Of a stretch of 64,000 nt of DNA, positions 1-14,400 are shown one piece after another. A model generated the notes under the pieces. That model ran no database searches. It worked only from the letters and a program-made list of their open reading frames with translations, and was not told the DNA's origin. How positions within the stretch are numbered: position 1 is the stretch's first letter; every line of letters begins with the position of its first letter. Source of the DNA: Acanthaster planci. Lineage: Eukaryota; Echinodermata; Asteroidea; Valvatida; Acanthasteridae. The DNA lies in the NCBI RefSeq assembly GCF_001949145.1, contig NW_019091600.1, forward strand, positions 259,990 to 323,989, in the 5' to 3' direction. A program made the translations under genes and the position numbers.

Positions 1-113
1 TTTCCACTTCGCCCCATTTCCACTTCGCCCCATTTCCACTTCGCCCCATTTCCACTTCGCCCCATTTCCACTTCGCCCCATTTCCACTTCGCCCCATTTC
101 TACTTCGCCCATT
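1..113. repeat. 16-bp tandem repeat, about 7 copies
   Basis: The unit TTTCCACTTCGCCCCA starts at 1, 17, 33, 49, 65, 81 and 97 with almost no divergence; the last unit has a T in place of C and loses a C. It forms the outer part of the left inverted arm. Confidence 0.97.
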
Positions 114-1168
114 GATTATCGTTCATTCTGTTCTTCAGTAACAGAGGCATAGGCCTAGATGCAACAAGTAAGAACATCAACGTTTGAGTACCCAAATAAC
201 AATCGGTTAATCAAACTTTCAAAGGCCAAAACAGTGCTTCCGATTTGACCGCTGGACCCAAATTTTTCAGCAAGACCCTAAAATTGTTATTGGCAAGTCA
301 GAAAAGTTTTCTTCATGTTTCGTTGTCGCTGTGGTAAAAACTTGAGCACAAAGCGCTGGTTCCCGCCATGCGGCACCCATTAATTAATGCTGTAGAGTTT
401 TCTTTAATAGGCCTAACTACATGTCGTTTGTGGAACTCCTCTCACAACCATTTTTTTAAGAGGCTTAAAATTAAATTAATGTCACCTGCGTTGTCCATTA
501 TGGTGAAAATGCATATGGTTGGACTAGCATCAGGGTTATTTCTCATCCTTTTCAAGTTTATTTCAAAGCGACACACACAATTCTGTTCACATCATTTGGG
601 TAATTGTCAATGCATCCAGACAGCTGTACCCCGGTAATCAGATAAAGCTCGGTGCGCAGGAAATTTTGTGGAAACATGCTCGCTTCAAGTACCAGCAAAA
701 CAACCTAAAAGTAAACTGATGAAGGCAGAAAATACACACATAGACAAAGTACTAATAATTAACGTGAAGAAATCTTGCAACATCAAATTTTTTTTTTGAT
801 GCGTGACGTATCACGTACAGGAATGGTCGCCGCGGCATACATCACATAGATAGACTGGTCGCCACACTCCATTATGCATTCTCTTACACGGGTGCGGCGC
901 GGCGGGAACCAGCGCTTTGCACTTGTGTTTTTACTACAGCGACAACGAAACACAAAAAATTTGGGTCCGGCGGTTGGGAAATCAGAATCATGATTTGGGC
1001 CTTTAAAAAAATGGATTATCTGATCATTATTTGGGTACTCAAACGTTGATGTTTTTACTTGTTGCATCTAGGCCTATGTTACTGAAGAACTGAATGAACG
1101 ATAATCAATGGGGCGAAGCAGTAATGGGGCAAAGTGGAAATGGGGCGAATGGAAATGGGGCGAAGTGA
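1..1168. mobile_element. foldback-type element with long inverted repeats and 16-bp subterminal tandem array
   Basis: Left arm (1 to about 369) and right arm (about 897-1168) are inverted copies. Both carry, from outside in, 16-bp repeats of TTTCCACTTCGCCCCA, then CATTGATTATCGTTCATTC, CATAGGCCTAGATGCAACAAG-like sequence, CAACGTTTGAGTACCC, TTTCGTTGTCGCTGT and AGCGCTGGTTCCCGCC. The left array has about 7 units and the right about 4 diverged ones. The left arm has about 50 extra bases near 300-330. The central 0.5 kb has no recognisable transposase, so this is a non-autonomous element. Its left end may lie outside the window. Confidence 0.85.
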
Positions 1169-4100
1169 CCGACACCCTGCCACATGCACACTACTAGTCA
1201 CAACCAAACGTGAGCACAATTCTTTAGAATTCCATCCCAAACATAGAATTCATAACCATGACATGAAGTACTAACAGCAACTGGCAAACAATTACAAAAG
1301 ATATCGTACATTTAAAGGAAAAATATCACTTACAAAGATTCTAAAGAACAAAAAACAAGGCTCGTCCCCAGTCCTCTGGCCGACTCCACATGTAGCCCTG
1401 CATGCAAGTACATGAACATGCATGAATAATGTGTTTTAGTCGACTGAATAAAATAACACTGAACGCAAACGTAACACAGTCAGTGTCGGCCAATGATGTC
1501 CATTATACACAACGACCCATCAATGACCGCGAGACTGGGTACCAGACATGCGATGCTCCTGTCAAAAAATTTCACAGAGCGCCCTCTACCACAGAAAAGC
1601 GCTGTCGTCTGCAACTTCCGTCTTGTTCGAAATTGTTCATTTATAATTACATGTACACTGTATAATATTGACGAAACACAGAAGGCGGTCATATCTATGC
1701 ACACCATTTTACATTTTCCAAAAATAAACCAAACTTTCTCCTACGATGGCCAGACTTTTGCGAGCGACAATGGTGAAAAACCTTAAATGGTTAATTGGTT
1801 ATAGGTGTCAGCAAAATAAGCAAGTTTTCTTGATCAAATTTAAATGAATATTGTGTTGATTCAATACAAGTTCTCCATTTTATTTCCGACAACAATGAAC
1901 AGTAATTAAAGATGAACGCATTAAAATAAATAAGGGGTATTGATTCCACAAAAAAAATCAACATTTACTGAGGAACAACATCTTAAAAGAGCAAATGGCA
2001 TTATTGATTACACGACAGTTTTGAAATTTACCAATGTGTACCATAACATACACAAAGATGCAACAATTATGCATAAAATAAATGGCAACCTTCTTACAGG
2101 CATTAACAATTTTGTTAAAAAGTTGTGCTGTGAAGCAAAATCAAATTAATGTTTAACTGTTTGCCATTTAACTGCCAAATAAAAAATAAAATTTAAAAAA
2201 ACTCAAGCTCTCAATTGAAAGTGTCTTTAAAGATTCACAAATAAGAAACACCGATAAAAAAAAGAGCACAAATGGGCACATAATTTAGCTGTACATCTAT
2301 TTAAAAAAATAAGAAAAAATTATGGTTCATTTGAGTCAGCTGATAATTTTCACCCTCATTCATGATCCTTGTCATTCTTTTTTTCCCCCACAGACCTGCC
2401 AGATAAACCCTGCAATGTTCACAACCTGGCATTTCCTGTTTTTGAAGAATGAATTTTTACAACAGGCTGTTCATGTCAGATGATTTACAATACTTCATTA
2501 GAATTCAAGAAAACGGATATTGAATGGGTTGCAAACAATGGTACAAACAAATGTTGGGAATTTACATATTGGTGTCAAATTTTAAAAACTAATAACCTAT
2601 CAAGAAAAAAAAAGAAAACTTGTAAAAAGAAAATGGTCTGTACAATAAATGAAACATCTTATAATTTAAACATCTCATCAGAAAAAGATGTGAAGTTATG
2701 TGTGTTTTTCCTTATACTTTCTTGTTAGAAGCATCAGTATCTGTACTTGTCAGAAAGTTCATGATATAGATTGTTAAAAGGACGGTGGAAAATAGGCGCA
2801 GTGACATATTTCTTACATACTGTAGCAAGAAACTGTACAAAAATCATAAGAAACAATATCCTTAATAATTTACAAAAACTCAGAATCCCTGTCCAAATAC
2901 ATTATGTTTTAAATAAAGTTTTTCCCCAAAGGTGGTATTTTTAGATAGCAGTTATTGGTTGATGTTCTCCCAATTTTTGTACAAAGAACTACATGCACTT
3001 AAAAGCAATGGTCTAGCCACAATGGTAATTCCCTTGTTCTTGGTATCACCAACTTGTTTTCACCAGTTAACTCAGGGAAAAGTATTCATTTTATTCCACT
3101 TCAACACTTACTAAATACAAAGCAACACAAAATCAGCTGTGAACATTGTAAGCACAGTGGCTTTGTTCATGAATATTACTTTTGATACTTGTGGGGTAGG
3201 AAGATATGGAAATGTGTGCTACTGGCAGATCACACTGCACAATGATTACCTTTTCCTCCATCTTAAAATAACCCACTTGGTGCAGGAACATACTCCCCGT
3301 TATTCTACTTCCTGTTTGTACACTTTGCAGTACATTCAAGTAACATACTTGAACACAACCACAGTGGCTGGAACACAGCAACAATCTAAGTGAATTCTAA
3401 GAACTAAAAACAACAAAATGCCTCACTATTTTCCAACAAACATCCCTGTAATATCTGAGAAATATATGTATCACAAAGGGTAATTACAGGGACAGACTAC
3501 ATGCATGACATGTTTGGCTTCTGAATCCCATTTCTTATGCAGAGGCCAATTTTAGCTTTTGTTGGGTGCATGAAATGCCAACTAGAAGATCTTGTTTAAG
3601 TAAGAAAATCTGGCAAACTGGCACTGAGTGCTGTGCTGCCTCACAGTTCACCCTTCCTTTTAACACATCTAAAGAAAAAATATCTCCTGCTAAATTTGTC
3701 TGTTTCTTGCAGGTGCTGAGGACAAATATGGACAAAATGCTCATATATTCTTGGTAGTCAAGTAACATAATCAGCCTCATGCTCTAAGATGAATTGCTCT
3801 GTTTTTTCCTCTCCATAAATACTACTGAATTCTTTTAATATTGAGACTTTGAGCTGAATCTGATATTTCCTGATACAACTACGCCAAAGTTTCTTTGACA
3901 GGTACCTTGATCCGATCTGAAAAACAAAATTACATTCAACAAAACTCGGTATTTAATAAAAGTCTTTCCTTTAAAACCAAAACAACCAAACTCAGTATTT
4001 AATAAAAGTCTCTCCTTTAAAACCAAAACATCAGTATCATTTTGTTAAAATATTAATGGAAGAAAAAAACATCAAAGATGACTCAATAAAGATTTGTTTT

Positions 4101-5357
4101 GTGTATGTGTTTCATTCTAAATAAACTAGTACCCTTAATTCTGTGTGGAGTGTTTCCTTTAAAATATCATTCTCCACTTGGTTTTTTTTCTTTGTAATTA
4201 TATATATATATATATATCCGTGGTATTTTACACAACAGTTTACAAAATTTTTACATTACATTTATGTACATCCAAAACGTGGCAATTTAGGAGTGTTTAC
4301 CTACAAATTCAAAACAGCCTTTAAAAGTATGGGACATGAGTACAAGGCTGAATTAATTCATGGACATACAATTATCAACACAGCAATACAAAGATACTTC
4401 AGTTTCTCATATCTCTGGTCACGACACCTTCATTTCTGGTTTTTCTAAACAGCAAATAGCCACAGAGTACTGTCCAAACTATGGTCTGGCAACATTTCTT
4501 TTGAGAGTTCTTCAACATCAACAAGTTATTTCACCTAACCAACCTTAAGAATCTTGCTGAAAGCTGCGAAACTTGATTCATAATGTATGTGAAACAAATT
4601 AAACAAATTATTGCCAATTCATGCAATTTTTTGAAATACTGTAAAGAAAATCCCTGCACCATGCAAGAAAAATAAATCAAATAAACAAGTTGCATTTGTC
4701 CTTGAATGGGTTTAACTAACAACTTAGCAACACCTTTGCTAGTGATTTTTTTTTCTATATGAATAGAATCATTAGTCATCACCTCATAATTGTACCATTA
4801 ACCCAGGACCACTGAAATTTCGACAAACTGGAGCGTATTATTCACCAATTATTTGTGGCTTTTGGGGGTCACACCTGACAACGGCATTCTCGGTTGTTGG
4901 TTCAAAAGACATCATTGCACGGCAATGTCCTCCTCAGGGCAACAAAGACTGAGCTGGAATCCTGTCTTACACCAGTGAGACTGGACGATTCCTTGTGAGG
5001 CCACATGTTCCTTACTTCCGCCCCTCAGGCTGTGCCAACAGTAGACCTTGGTAACTGCAGTTGGCATGACCTCTGACCCTGACATGTCTCAGCCAGATCA
5101 AACGATCCACACTGTATGTCAGTATGGTTTAAAAGAGTGTAATAACCCGTAGTATAGTGATGCCAGCTCCAATATTCCTGAGACGCATCAGATATATTCA
5201 TAAGCTGCACAGTTTCCTCATACAACGACCTTGGGTCAGGGGTCAAATAGGGTTCAAGCAGTATGGTAATTGAGTTCAAGGGTCACTTTTTCTCTCTCTC
5301 AAGTTATTGACACTGTAAAGTTAGTAGGCTAGAGTTTCAAGTTTGTTCTGCCTCCTG
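1169..5357. other. 3' flank / 3' UTR of INPP4, no gene seen
   Basis: No protein-coding exon is recognised here. The part next to the stop codon (5357 downwards) should include the INPP4 3' UTR, but I see no convincing AATAAA on the minus strand within about 1 kb of the stop. It contains a 51-bp tandem duplication at 3938-4036 and a short TA run near 4199-4218. Confidence 0.6.
3938..4036. repeat. two-copy tandem duplication of about 51 bp
   Basis: The block containing ACTCGGTATTTAATAAAAG and TCCTTTAAAACCAAAACA is repeated once directly, with CTCGG/CTCAG and CTTTCC/CTCTCC differences. Confidence 0.85.
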
Positions 5358-5493
5358 CTATGTGGCCACAGTTTTTCCATATGTACCCTCGGGTGGGCGG
5401 TACAGCTTGGGGAACGCCCTCAACTGCATCTTGTTGAAGGCATACTTGGGGGAACCCACATTCTTCCGTGTGTTGTCACGACGGGTGCCCTCA
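5358..5493 (-). CDS. INPP4: INPP4 exon 23: conserved C-terminus and stop
   Basis: The acceptor is atttttag|TGAGGG. The exon is 136 nt (1 + 44 codons + TAG at 5360-5358). It encodes [20 protein letters not shown] and then [14 protein letters not shown], matching the human C-terminus K-N-V-G-S-R-K-Y-A-F-N through [10 protein letters not shown]. The reading ends four residues after that block. Confidence 0.97.
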
Positions 5494-8400
5494 CTAAAAA
5501 TGAACAGAAATCATACAATATGAGTATTTGGGAGTCACAGATGAAATTTCTGCAGTGAGACATGCGATTTAGTTCTGTATTTTCTCAAGTGCTGAATTAC
5601 CTAACTTTCAGGAGTAAATTGCTAGAATTTCCATGGACTGCAATTTTAACCACTTCCTGCTGGGTGGAATTTGCATGTGCATGATGAGTTCTAGAGGGAT
5701 TTTCAAGGTTTTCCGTTTTCAAACTTCTTCAGAAATTCATAACTTCATTTACTAGAAGTTACACCCACACGAATGACTGTCTGGTGGCTACTTTAATCTG
5801 ACAGGCAACCTCCACAGATGCATGAGTATTTCAGCCAGGCCTGCCGCCCAGTAAAGAGAGCCCACATTGTGCGGTGTTGCGTAATTTCCTTTGTTCCCAA
5901 AATTGGCCCATTGCATCGCTGAATGCCAGTGGTGTCTTTTCAAATGTGGCCAGATTAGCATGCAGTGGTACTGTATCACTCATCACTGGAGCACTGGAAC
6001 GCTTTTATCCCCGTTGATAATCCGCTGGCACTGAATGCCACAAACAGTGGTATACTGTTTCAAAACAATGATGGATTACCTCCGCTAATGCCAACTGAAA
6101 AATGTTGGCAATTCCCAGCAGCTTGGTCTTTTGTTCCCGAGTACGGTCTTTTGTCACAAGGCCCAGCTCTTTTATCCGATTTCGGTTACCCCGGCTACGC
6201 ATACAAACCCAAGGTGCCCGGATCCAGAAACCCTGGAGGCAAGTGGTTACATGCTTGCATGATGAAACCTATAAATATTATGTTTGGAAATATCATAATT
6301 GATATGAGTCACTTATGAAAATATCGTAACTGACTCTTGGTGATTAATTCCTACAAGTGACAGTGGTAGAGATGGCGGTTTGGAGATGTCTCACCTTCTC
6401 ATGGTGTCTAAGAGGTGAGTAAACATCTGGGAGTGGAGTTGATGTTCGTCTTGTAGAATCATGCATTCTTCCAGAGTGACAGACATTGCAGTGCGGTCCT
6501 TGGCACTCTTGCAGGATGTGAAGCGGATGCCATCCAAACGACGTGCCAACTGTAAAACCAGGGCATGAAATAGAAAGAAGAATTTCTGAAAGACCAATCC
6601 TGCAACTGATGACGTTCCAAAATCAAATCAAGACAGTGCTGTATTGATTTAACCAAGTAAATATGCATATTTAAAGATTTATTGAACAGATGCGAACTTT
6701 ATTTTGCCAGACCTGTGAGCTGATATGCAGGATTTCGACATTTTTATTCTTTTTAGTGCTGATGTGATGTCTAAGACTGCTCATTAGAACATCCAAAGAG
6801 ACGGAACTACGGGTCTCCCTCCAATCTGTGAACAAAAAGTGAGTAAAGTTTATGTTCCTCATTCAATAGTACTCTTCGTTAGTAATTCCTCTATCTTCAA
6901 AAACTGCAGTGTTAGCAGAAATTACAATCTTGAATCTTATTGTTTAACTGCAAAGTACAGTACAGTGCAATTGAAAGTTAACCTGATAAGTGGGAAAATT
7001 GTTCACACTTTTCCCATCTGAGAAAATGAATATTCATTCCACAAACTGTGAAAAATTTCCCCTCAGTCGCAAATTTTTTTACATTTTCTTTTTCACAAGT
7101 GGGAAAAATTTTCACAGCTTTTTTTTCACACATAGGAAAAATTTTCACACCTGTTTTTCACAAGTGGAAAACTTTTCACAAGTGGGGAAAAAATGCACAC
7201 ATTTTTCACAATTGGGAAAAATTTAACACCTTTTACCCAATTGAGAAGGAAATCAACCCCAGCCCCAACAAAATCAATTTTAAAGTATGAAGTCACACGA
7301 GTACATGTAGCCAATAGTTGCACACTGTTCTGCTCACAGATTTTTCGCACAGTGTTTGCTAATTTTTTGCAACGCGCTATTTTCGCACATGTTGCACTAG
7401 TTTTGAAGTTTTTTTGCAAGTTCATGGACATTTTTTGTACCGTTTTCACACATTTTCACCCCAGATTCACTGCGAATTTGCAGAGGGGAAAAGTAGCAGT
7501 CAAAATGCAAAATTCGCCTGCAAATGCAAATGCTTTTCCCTTTTTTTTCTCAGTTGTTTTCCCAGGGTTAACTTTCAATTCCACTATACTGTAAAGGAAG
7601 AGGGGAATCTACTTGTGATACACAACAAATACATGTACATCCAGACCTGTTCGGTAACCTGAAACACAGTTTGACATTGCTAAGATTATAATACACTGAT
7701 TACATGACCGAAATGAACACATCTATTCCAAATACATCATGTACAATATAAGCCAGAGACTAATCTAACTAGTGACTACCCAACCAAGCACTAATTGTAA
7801 TTCTATGAAATATTCTCATAGCTGTGTTCTACTGTAATGAGAGTGCTACAAAGGCTACAGACCTTTCTGGGGTATCATGTGCACAAGACGGCTGTAGTAG
7901 TTGTCCAGCTTTTGCAAGCTGTCTTGGTTGATGGTGTCTTGGAGTGAGGTATCGCCAAATCTGAATGGGTGTCATTGATAGTCAGTGAATTACTGTAAAA
8001 ATCTACAGCAAATGAAGAACAAGTTACCTAGGTTCCCTCAGATTAGAATTGAATTCACAGTCATGCAACTAAGAAATTGGGAAAATACCAGGAACTTCTA
8101 AGCTGCACCAGATTTTGCACTGTGTTTTCTTTTTCAACTTGTAATAGAATACATAGGAATTGAAAAAAAAAAAGGAAATCAGATGAACAACGGAAACAAA
8201 AGAGACCAAAAGCTCAGCTGAAATGTTTTGCCCTGTGATTGTTACTGGGCTCCTTAGTGAGAGATTTCCTCCATTTTAAAAGCCGAGCACTAGTTTGATC
8301 TGATCCTGAGGAACACTTTTCAATAGATGTCATTGATCTAGGTATTTGAGGTTTTGCAGACCTCAAGTAAAATGGAAAGCTAACGAGGATTGCATTTTGG

Positions 8401-11400
8401 CAGAAAGACAGAAACTACACATGTGCTCACATTTCAGCCATTGTCTGTTCCTCATTGACACCAATGTTGAAGAGTGCCGGGTAAACCTTGATGGGCTGTC
8501 CGCTCAGAAGCTCCTCTGGTATGGCATCTGTCATGGAGGGCAGTACTGGAATAATGACCACCACACTGGACCTGAGGGCAGGGAGACAGGAAACTATCAA
8601 GACCTCCTGGGTCTGCTTCCATGAGACTGTGTCTGAATGTGCTTGGCTACAGCCAGAAAAAACACACAAGCCAAGAAGAATTGATGAAGCCACTTAATGG
8701 CCGCTCCCATTGATTCACGTGTTGTTCCAATCACGGTTATGTAATTCAGAGACAGTCTGGCTCAAGCTGAAGTATTAGAATCTGAGTCCAAATCAAGTGA
8801 CTGTCACCTGATGTAACACACACAAGTTGATGGCAAGTGCTGGACCTGCTAGCCAGTACTTTGCATAGGTAACAGGCACGGCCATGACATACAGTTATGC
8901 AACCCAATTTTCCATTGACAAAACCATTACTGTACCCACAGGACTGATAATGGTAAGCAGAGTCTGAAACACACTGGCCTGAATAACAAATTTGCTTAAA
9001 ATACTAGCACCACTCTTAAAACCTCTATGCAAGTGAGACTTCATCACTACATCTCAGGTTTAAAGCCATCACTCTGCACCAAGTGACATGGTCTCTTGGC
9101 CCAAATATGGGGGTAAATACTGGAATATATTAGAATGATTAGTTAGGGAGTGGGTACGCAATTTGGTACTCACCGTGTACCAGTGAGTACTGGCATGGTG
9201 TCTGCATCTGTGGTACTGGTCTTGACAATCTTAAATGTGACCCCACCTAGGTCATGGATACCAACTGCAAAGTCTTCCAACATGCCCATCTCATCACCTG
9301 TTTAACAGAATACATGGATAAGCAATGAACCTAAAATAACGACACATAACTACCATCACAGAAATTATATATTTTTTTTACTTTGGGCTTTTCAAAGGTG
9401 TTAACTGACAAGATCTATCCACACTACTGTGACATAATGCCTCACAAGACCACAATTAAAAAACCCCCCACCCCAAAACACACTCAAATGTTACACTCAT
9501 AACACTTCAACTCCTCCAACTCTACCATGCATATTGACAAAACTCTTGGACCATAAGGATTCCTAAAGCTCTCTACCTTCAACTTTTCATAAAAGCTTAC
9601 AGGACCTTCAAACCTCACAGTATCACACTTCTCCTCCTGCAACATGTATGAGATCCTCAACCTCACACTGAGCCTCAAAACCCAAGACCCTCACTGTCCC
9701 TTCTCAACAGGCTTACCGTGTGTACTGATCAGACCCTCAAAGTGTGCCAATATGCCCAGAGAGCTCATCTGGCTCATGAAGACCTTGTTGAAGATATTCT
9801 CCCTGAATTTGATCATCATACCAGTTACAAGAGCCGTCAACTGCCAGGAAAATGAACAGTACACAAACGCTCAAATTTTCAGACAGTTGCCTCGTGTGCA
9901 AATTTACTGACCTCCAACACAGTTCCCGAAACATAAACAATTTAGCAACCATAATATAACTTCTTTTGACTGGCTGTCAGTATTGGTTTTGCAATTAGGA
10001 ACCAACTTTTCCGGGCAAGAAGTCTTCTTCCTTAACCACTTGCTGCCGGGTTTAATTTGAAGTTGCATGACGTAAAACCAGAGGATTTTCAAGATTTTCC
10101 ATTTTCAAAATTCTTCAAAAAATCATAAGTACATTTACTGGACGTTTACACCCACACAAATGACTGGTGGCTACTTTAATCTAACAGACAACATCTATTG
10201 ATGCCCGAGTATTTCAGCCAGGCCTGTCGCCTTATAAAAAGAGCCAAGATTGTGCGGTGTTACATTAGTTTCTTTCGTTCCCGAAACTGGCACAGAGCGC
10301 AGCTGGCGTCTTTTCAACAGCGGCCAGATTAGCATGCAGCTCATCACTGGAGTGTTGGAGCGCTTTTGTCCCCGGTGGTAATCTGCTCGTGCTGAATGCC
10401 ACAAACAGTGGTATAATCTTTCAAAATAAGGACGGATTTCCTCTGCTATTGACAACCAAAAAAATTGTTAGCAATTCCCAGCAGCTCGTTCTTTTGTTAT
10501 ACGGCCTAGCTCTTTTGTCCAGCATAGGGCTCCGTAGCTTCATGTATAAAGCCTATGTGCCCGAAACTAGGCACCCCAGCAGGAAATGGTTAACCATAAA
10601 AGAGCCGCGGGAAATCCTCACAGTTTTTCTGAAATATCCACATTGCAATTTTTGAGGAGCTGAGCTTTTAGGAACTTTTACAGTAACTCTTTGCGGTCAT
10701 TTTGACACTAATTTTGTGAAATTCAAAACTACTGTTCTAGCGTAGCCTCCATTTTTAAAAGACAGGTCAGCCAACATTGAATGCTTTTTCCACTGTGGTG
10801 TTCAATGCACGTGGGCTGGCACATGTGAAGCCATGAACTTCAACTGACCGCAACAACAAAACGATATACGTATCTGACTGATTTCAACTTCACATTTGTA
10901 ATAAAAAGTGTCTTCACATGCATAAAAAAAAAAAACTAGCGAGGTCAACCAAGTTCAGAGGGAGGGGGGAGAATCTGTCCCCACCAGGCTGTGAGATGGG
11001 TTGAATAGTCTCTCACAAATAAAATGATTGAAAGTCTCTCTTCAAATTCAAAGAAACTTGCATAATGAACTCCCGACTTTGAGGAATACGTCTTATAACC
11101 ACCATAATATATTAAAACCACACTGTTCACATTTGTTGACTTACAGCTTGTGAGAAGACAATATCTCTCCTGCACTGCAGGGACTGCAGGAAACTTAAGT
11201 TACTGTGCTCCTCCTGGGAAACAAACAGCAAAGATGATTAACCAATTGACTGCAAGGAAGAAGGCTGTATTTATAGCATGTGACTACAGCATTTCCCCTC
11301 AGTACAATTATGTGAAGGGGTGTTGAGGTATTGAAATCACATTTATGAACAGTTCAGAGGTTTCTGATAAATGATTTTAGCAGGTGGAATCAAGAGCAGT

Positions 11401-14400
11401 GGCTGTAAAAGTGAAAAAGATGACAGTACAAAAAACAAACAAACAGGATCTACAGTGTATCGGGAAGAATTAAATCACTTCCCTTAATAGCAGAATTGGG
11501 GACGTACACTTCATTACATTTGGGAGCCAAGGAATATGTTTTATATACTGGTACAGTGTATCTTGTTCACTGTGTCGCCTTCACTGCCAGCCCTCCTTTC
11601 AACCTCCAGCCCACACAAACCTGACTTGCCCCTCTATACCCCAACTGCCTCTTTCCTTACCTGTCCAGCTGTGCTACACAACATGTCCCTTAATTCTGTT
11701 CCCTGCCCCCTCCTCTGCTCCATCCCCTTGATCCAAATTATTTGACTCCTTTTTTCCTCTCACCTGCATCCTGAGGAAGGCTATGCTGTACTTGGCCTGC
11801 TCCTGTACCTGGCTAATGCATTCCTTGAGGTGCTTGATACTGGATTCCACGGCCCCAACCCGCTCCTTTGGGGATGCCGTGTGAGGCAAAATTTCAACTA
11901 CTTGGCGGATGACATTCATGTACTCTGATAAGTTCTTGATCATCATGCTCGTCTGTGAAATACAGTGTTACATTGTTTTCAATTTCTTTGCAATTCCAAA
12001 TATAACTCATTCTGAAGCACTCTTGTTAATATCAAATAAATAACAACGGTCAAGATGCATTTCAGGGTGAAAGAAACTATTTGAGATTGTATTACAAAAC
12101 TGCAATTATGTAAAGAGTACTTGCCAGAGAAACTGAAAAGATATGTGTTATACAGATATTGACAAGAAAGCTGAATTAATTCTGCCAGAGAAAATGCACA
12201 GTATATTCAGGTTTAGTGGATTTAAGAAGACATTACAGAGCAATATGCAGAAAGTCCCAAAAATGTGGACTGAGAAATTTACTGACATTTTCTTAATTCC
12301 AGAAAAATATATTAATGACACAATACACAAGGACAGGGATACAACACAAAAGTTACTGAAGGTAAGAAATCTTAATGGGATTCAAAATTTTAGTGAAAAT
12401 CTTTTCAATTACCAAGGAAAACGTCCACAAGAGAAAGGAGAAAGGAAAATAGACGCTAGCACATACCCAAGAGCTTAACATTTTCCCCCCACCACAGCGA
12501 CTGTTAGTTTCACAGGATGTAACACCGCCGCTGCAACCGACAATGTTAGCACCGGGGGACTTGACAAAGGACATGCCGTCCCACTCCCAGTCCTCATAGG
12601 GACTGCGACTGCTGCAACTGCTGCTGCTGACCTGGCTGTGCTGCTGGTGCTGGTGGTTGCTGGTGCTGCCCATGCTGCTGGCTGAGCTAAAGCGATTGCT
12701 GTGCAGCGTCAGCTGCAACTCGTCGCTGATGCCACTAGTGCGGCTACTGCTGTTGCCACTGTCACAGGGCGAGGAGGAGCCCTTGGTGGTGGACTTGTCA
12801 TTACTGTTGGCACTGCTGCTACCACCACTGCTGCTGCCATGGGGAGTCTTAACAGGTGAACCACGGAAGGAGGCATTGCGGTAACTATTGAAGGCTTCCT
12901 CCATGAAGTTCTCATTGATGACATTCAGCAGCTCAGTAACCTGAGGTGGTTTTTTTTTAAAAAAATTATCTCTATGGTCAACAAATCACTTGAGACTAAC
13001 AAACCCAATTTTTCACTTTCCAACCAAATATCGTCCAAGAATTTAGGTTGTGCAGTACAATACAGCACTGTGTCTGAAGGATTAACCTTTACTACAAGGG
13101 TACTACCAGAAGGTCACTTGAAAAGTAAGTCTTCAAATACAATACTGAGATGCAAAAGGTCATGTTTTATCTTGAGTTTCCTGATCAGTTTCAACCACTG
13201 CTGTATTTCTCTCCGGAGGAAATGCCTGTAGGAAGCAGTACAAGGGCTTTCCAACCTGCACCACTTTAAGAACCCAGCTCTAAATTCCCCAGGTTGGAAA
13301 GGGGGTTGTGCAGATTTGAATTGGTGGAGCCTAATTGACCCTGTGGGACTACTGTATCTATCAACTTTCAAAATTGACATTTCCTTGACTGCTACTTTCT
13401 TGCATTGAAGTTTCTTTCCCTTTTGTCCATACTTCTCTTTTTTGTGTGTTTTCCCCTCATTTATAACCATTCATCAAAACAAATGCTACAGAATGTGGCA
13501 AAGCCAGCTGTGTTTGAGATAGCATTTTCTTTACGCAAATGCTGCTATTCAAGGGACATGATTGATTTTCCTCTTAAAGACCTTTTCATTGAGTGCCGCT
13601 GTCTTGTTCCTCATGCTCTCCAAACTGACGTGTCTAGCAGCTGATAAGACATCACTCGCCAACCAGTCTATGCTGTTTTTCAGGTCCGAAATCTGACTTA
13701 GCGTCTTGGCAGCTTGAAGGGACAAATTTTTGGTACTTCTAAATGGAATTGAAAATGGAAAACACAGTTTTGCTGGCACGATAGGGCTTCGATAACGGCA
13801 CAAATGTAAGTTCACAATATTCATGTTTAGCTTGAATTCTGTGAGATTTATCAAGCATCAACTAACATTGAGCAATGAAGGAAAGAACTGTAATACCCAA
13901 TAAAAGCGTTTACATCAACCTGTAGTAGAGCAAAACACCATGAAACAAAAAGCAACAAATCAAACAGTTTATGATCAGTACTCCTTTCACTCCAAAATAC
14001 CACTTGACAAGCAAATTTTCTTGTATGTCCTCACTGTCTTTGTAAATTTTGCTTCACCTTTGCATTCCAGCTGAAACAAGGTTCTCGTATAAAACTATAA
14101 CTACACTGGTGTCACGGAGCTGTGTCCTTAATAAACTCCCTGTAGACAATTCTACACTCACGATCTTGACTGTTCCTCTGTGTAGTGTTGTAGCATTCTT
14201 TTCAATCCACCATGCCTGAATTTCAGAGAATGTGCTGCTGGGGCTCCAACAGTGATCATGTCATACAAGGACTCTGACAGAAAAACAAATTTATATTGAA
14301 GAGTCTATGACCAAGTTGGTTATCAAATGGTTAACTTGGAAATTGAACATCTAATCAGTTAAAACAATAAAGTGAATTGATCTGCTGTGGAAACTCTCAT

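Noticed and set aside
1-113. CRISPR-like array
   Set aside because: 16-bp units are contiguous without spacers and form part of an inverted-repeat element in an animal genome.
5025-5279. 85-codon open frame downstream of the INPP4 stop, minus strand
   Set aside because: It lies in the expected 3' UTR. The conserved C-terminus already ends at 5358 and this peptide matches nothing I know.
5646-6318. 117-codon open frame at 5965-6318
   Set aside because: It lies inside MITE copy 1 and the other copies do not keep it open, so it is not coding.
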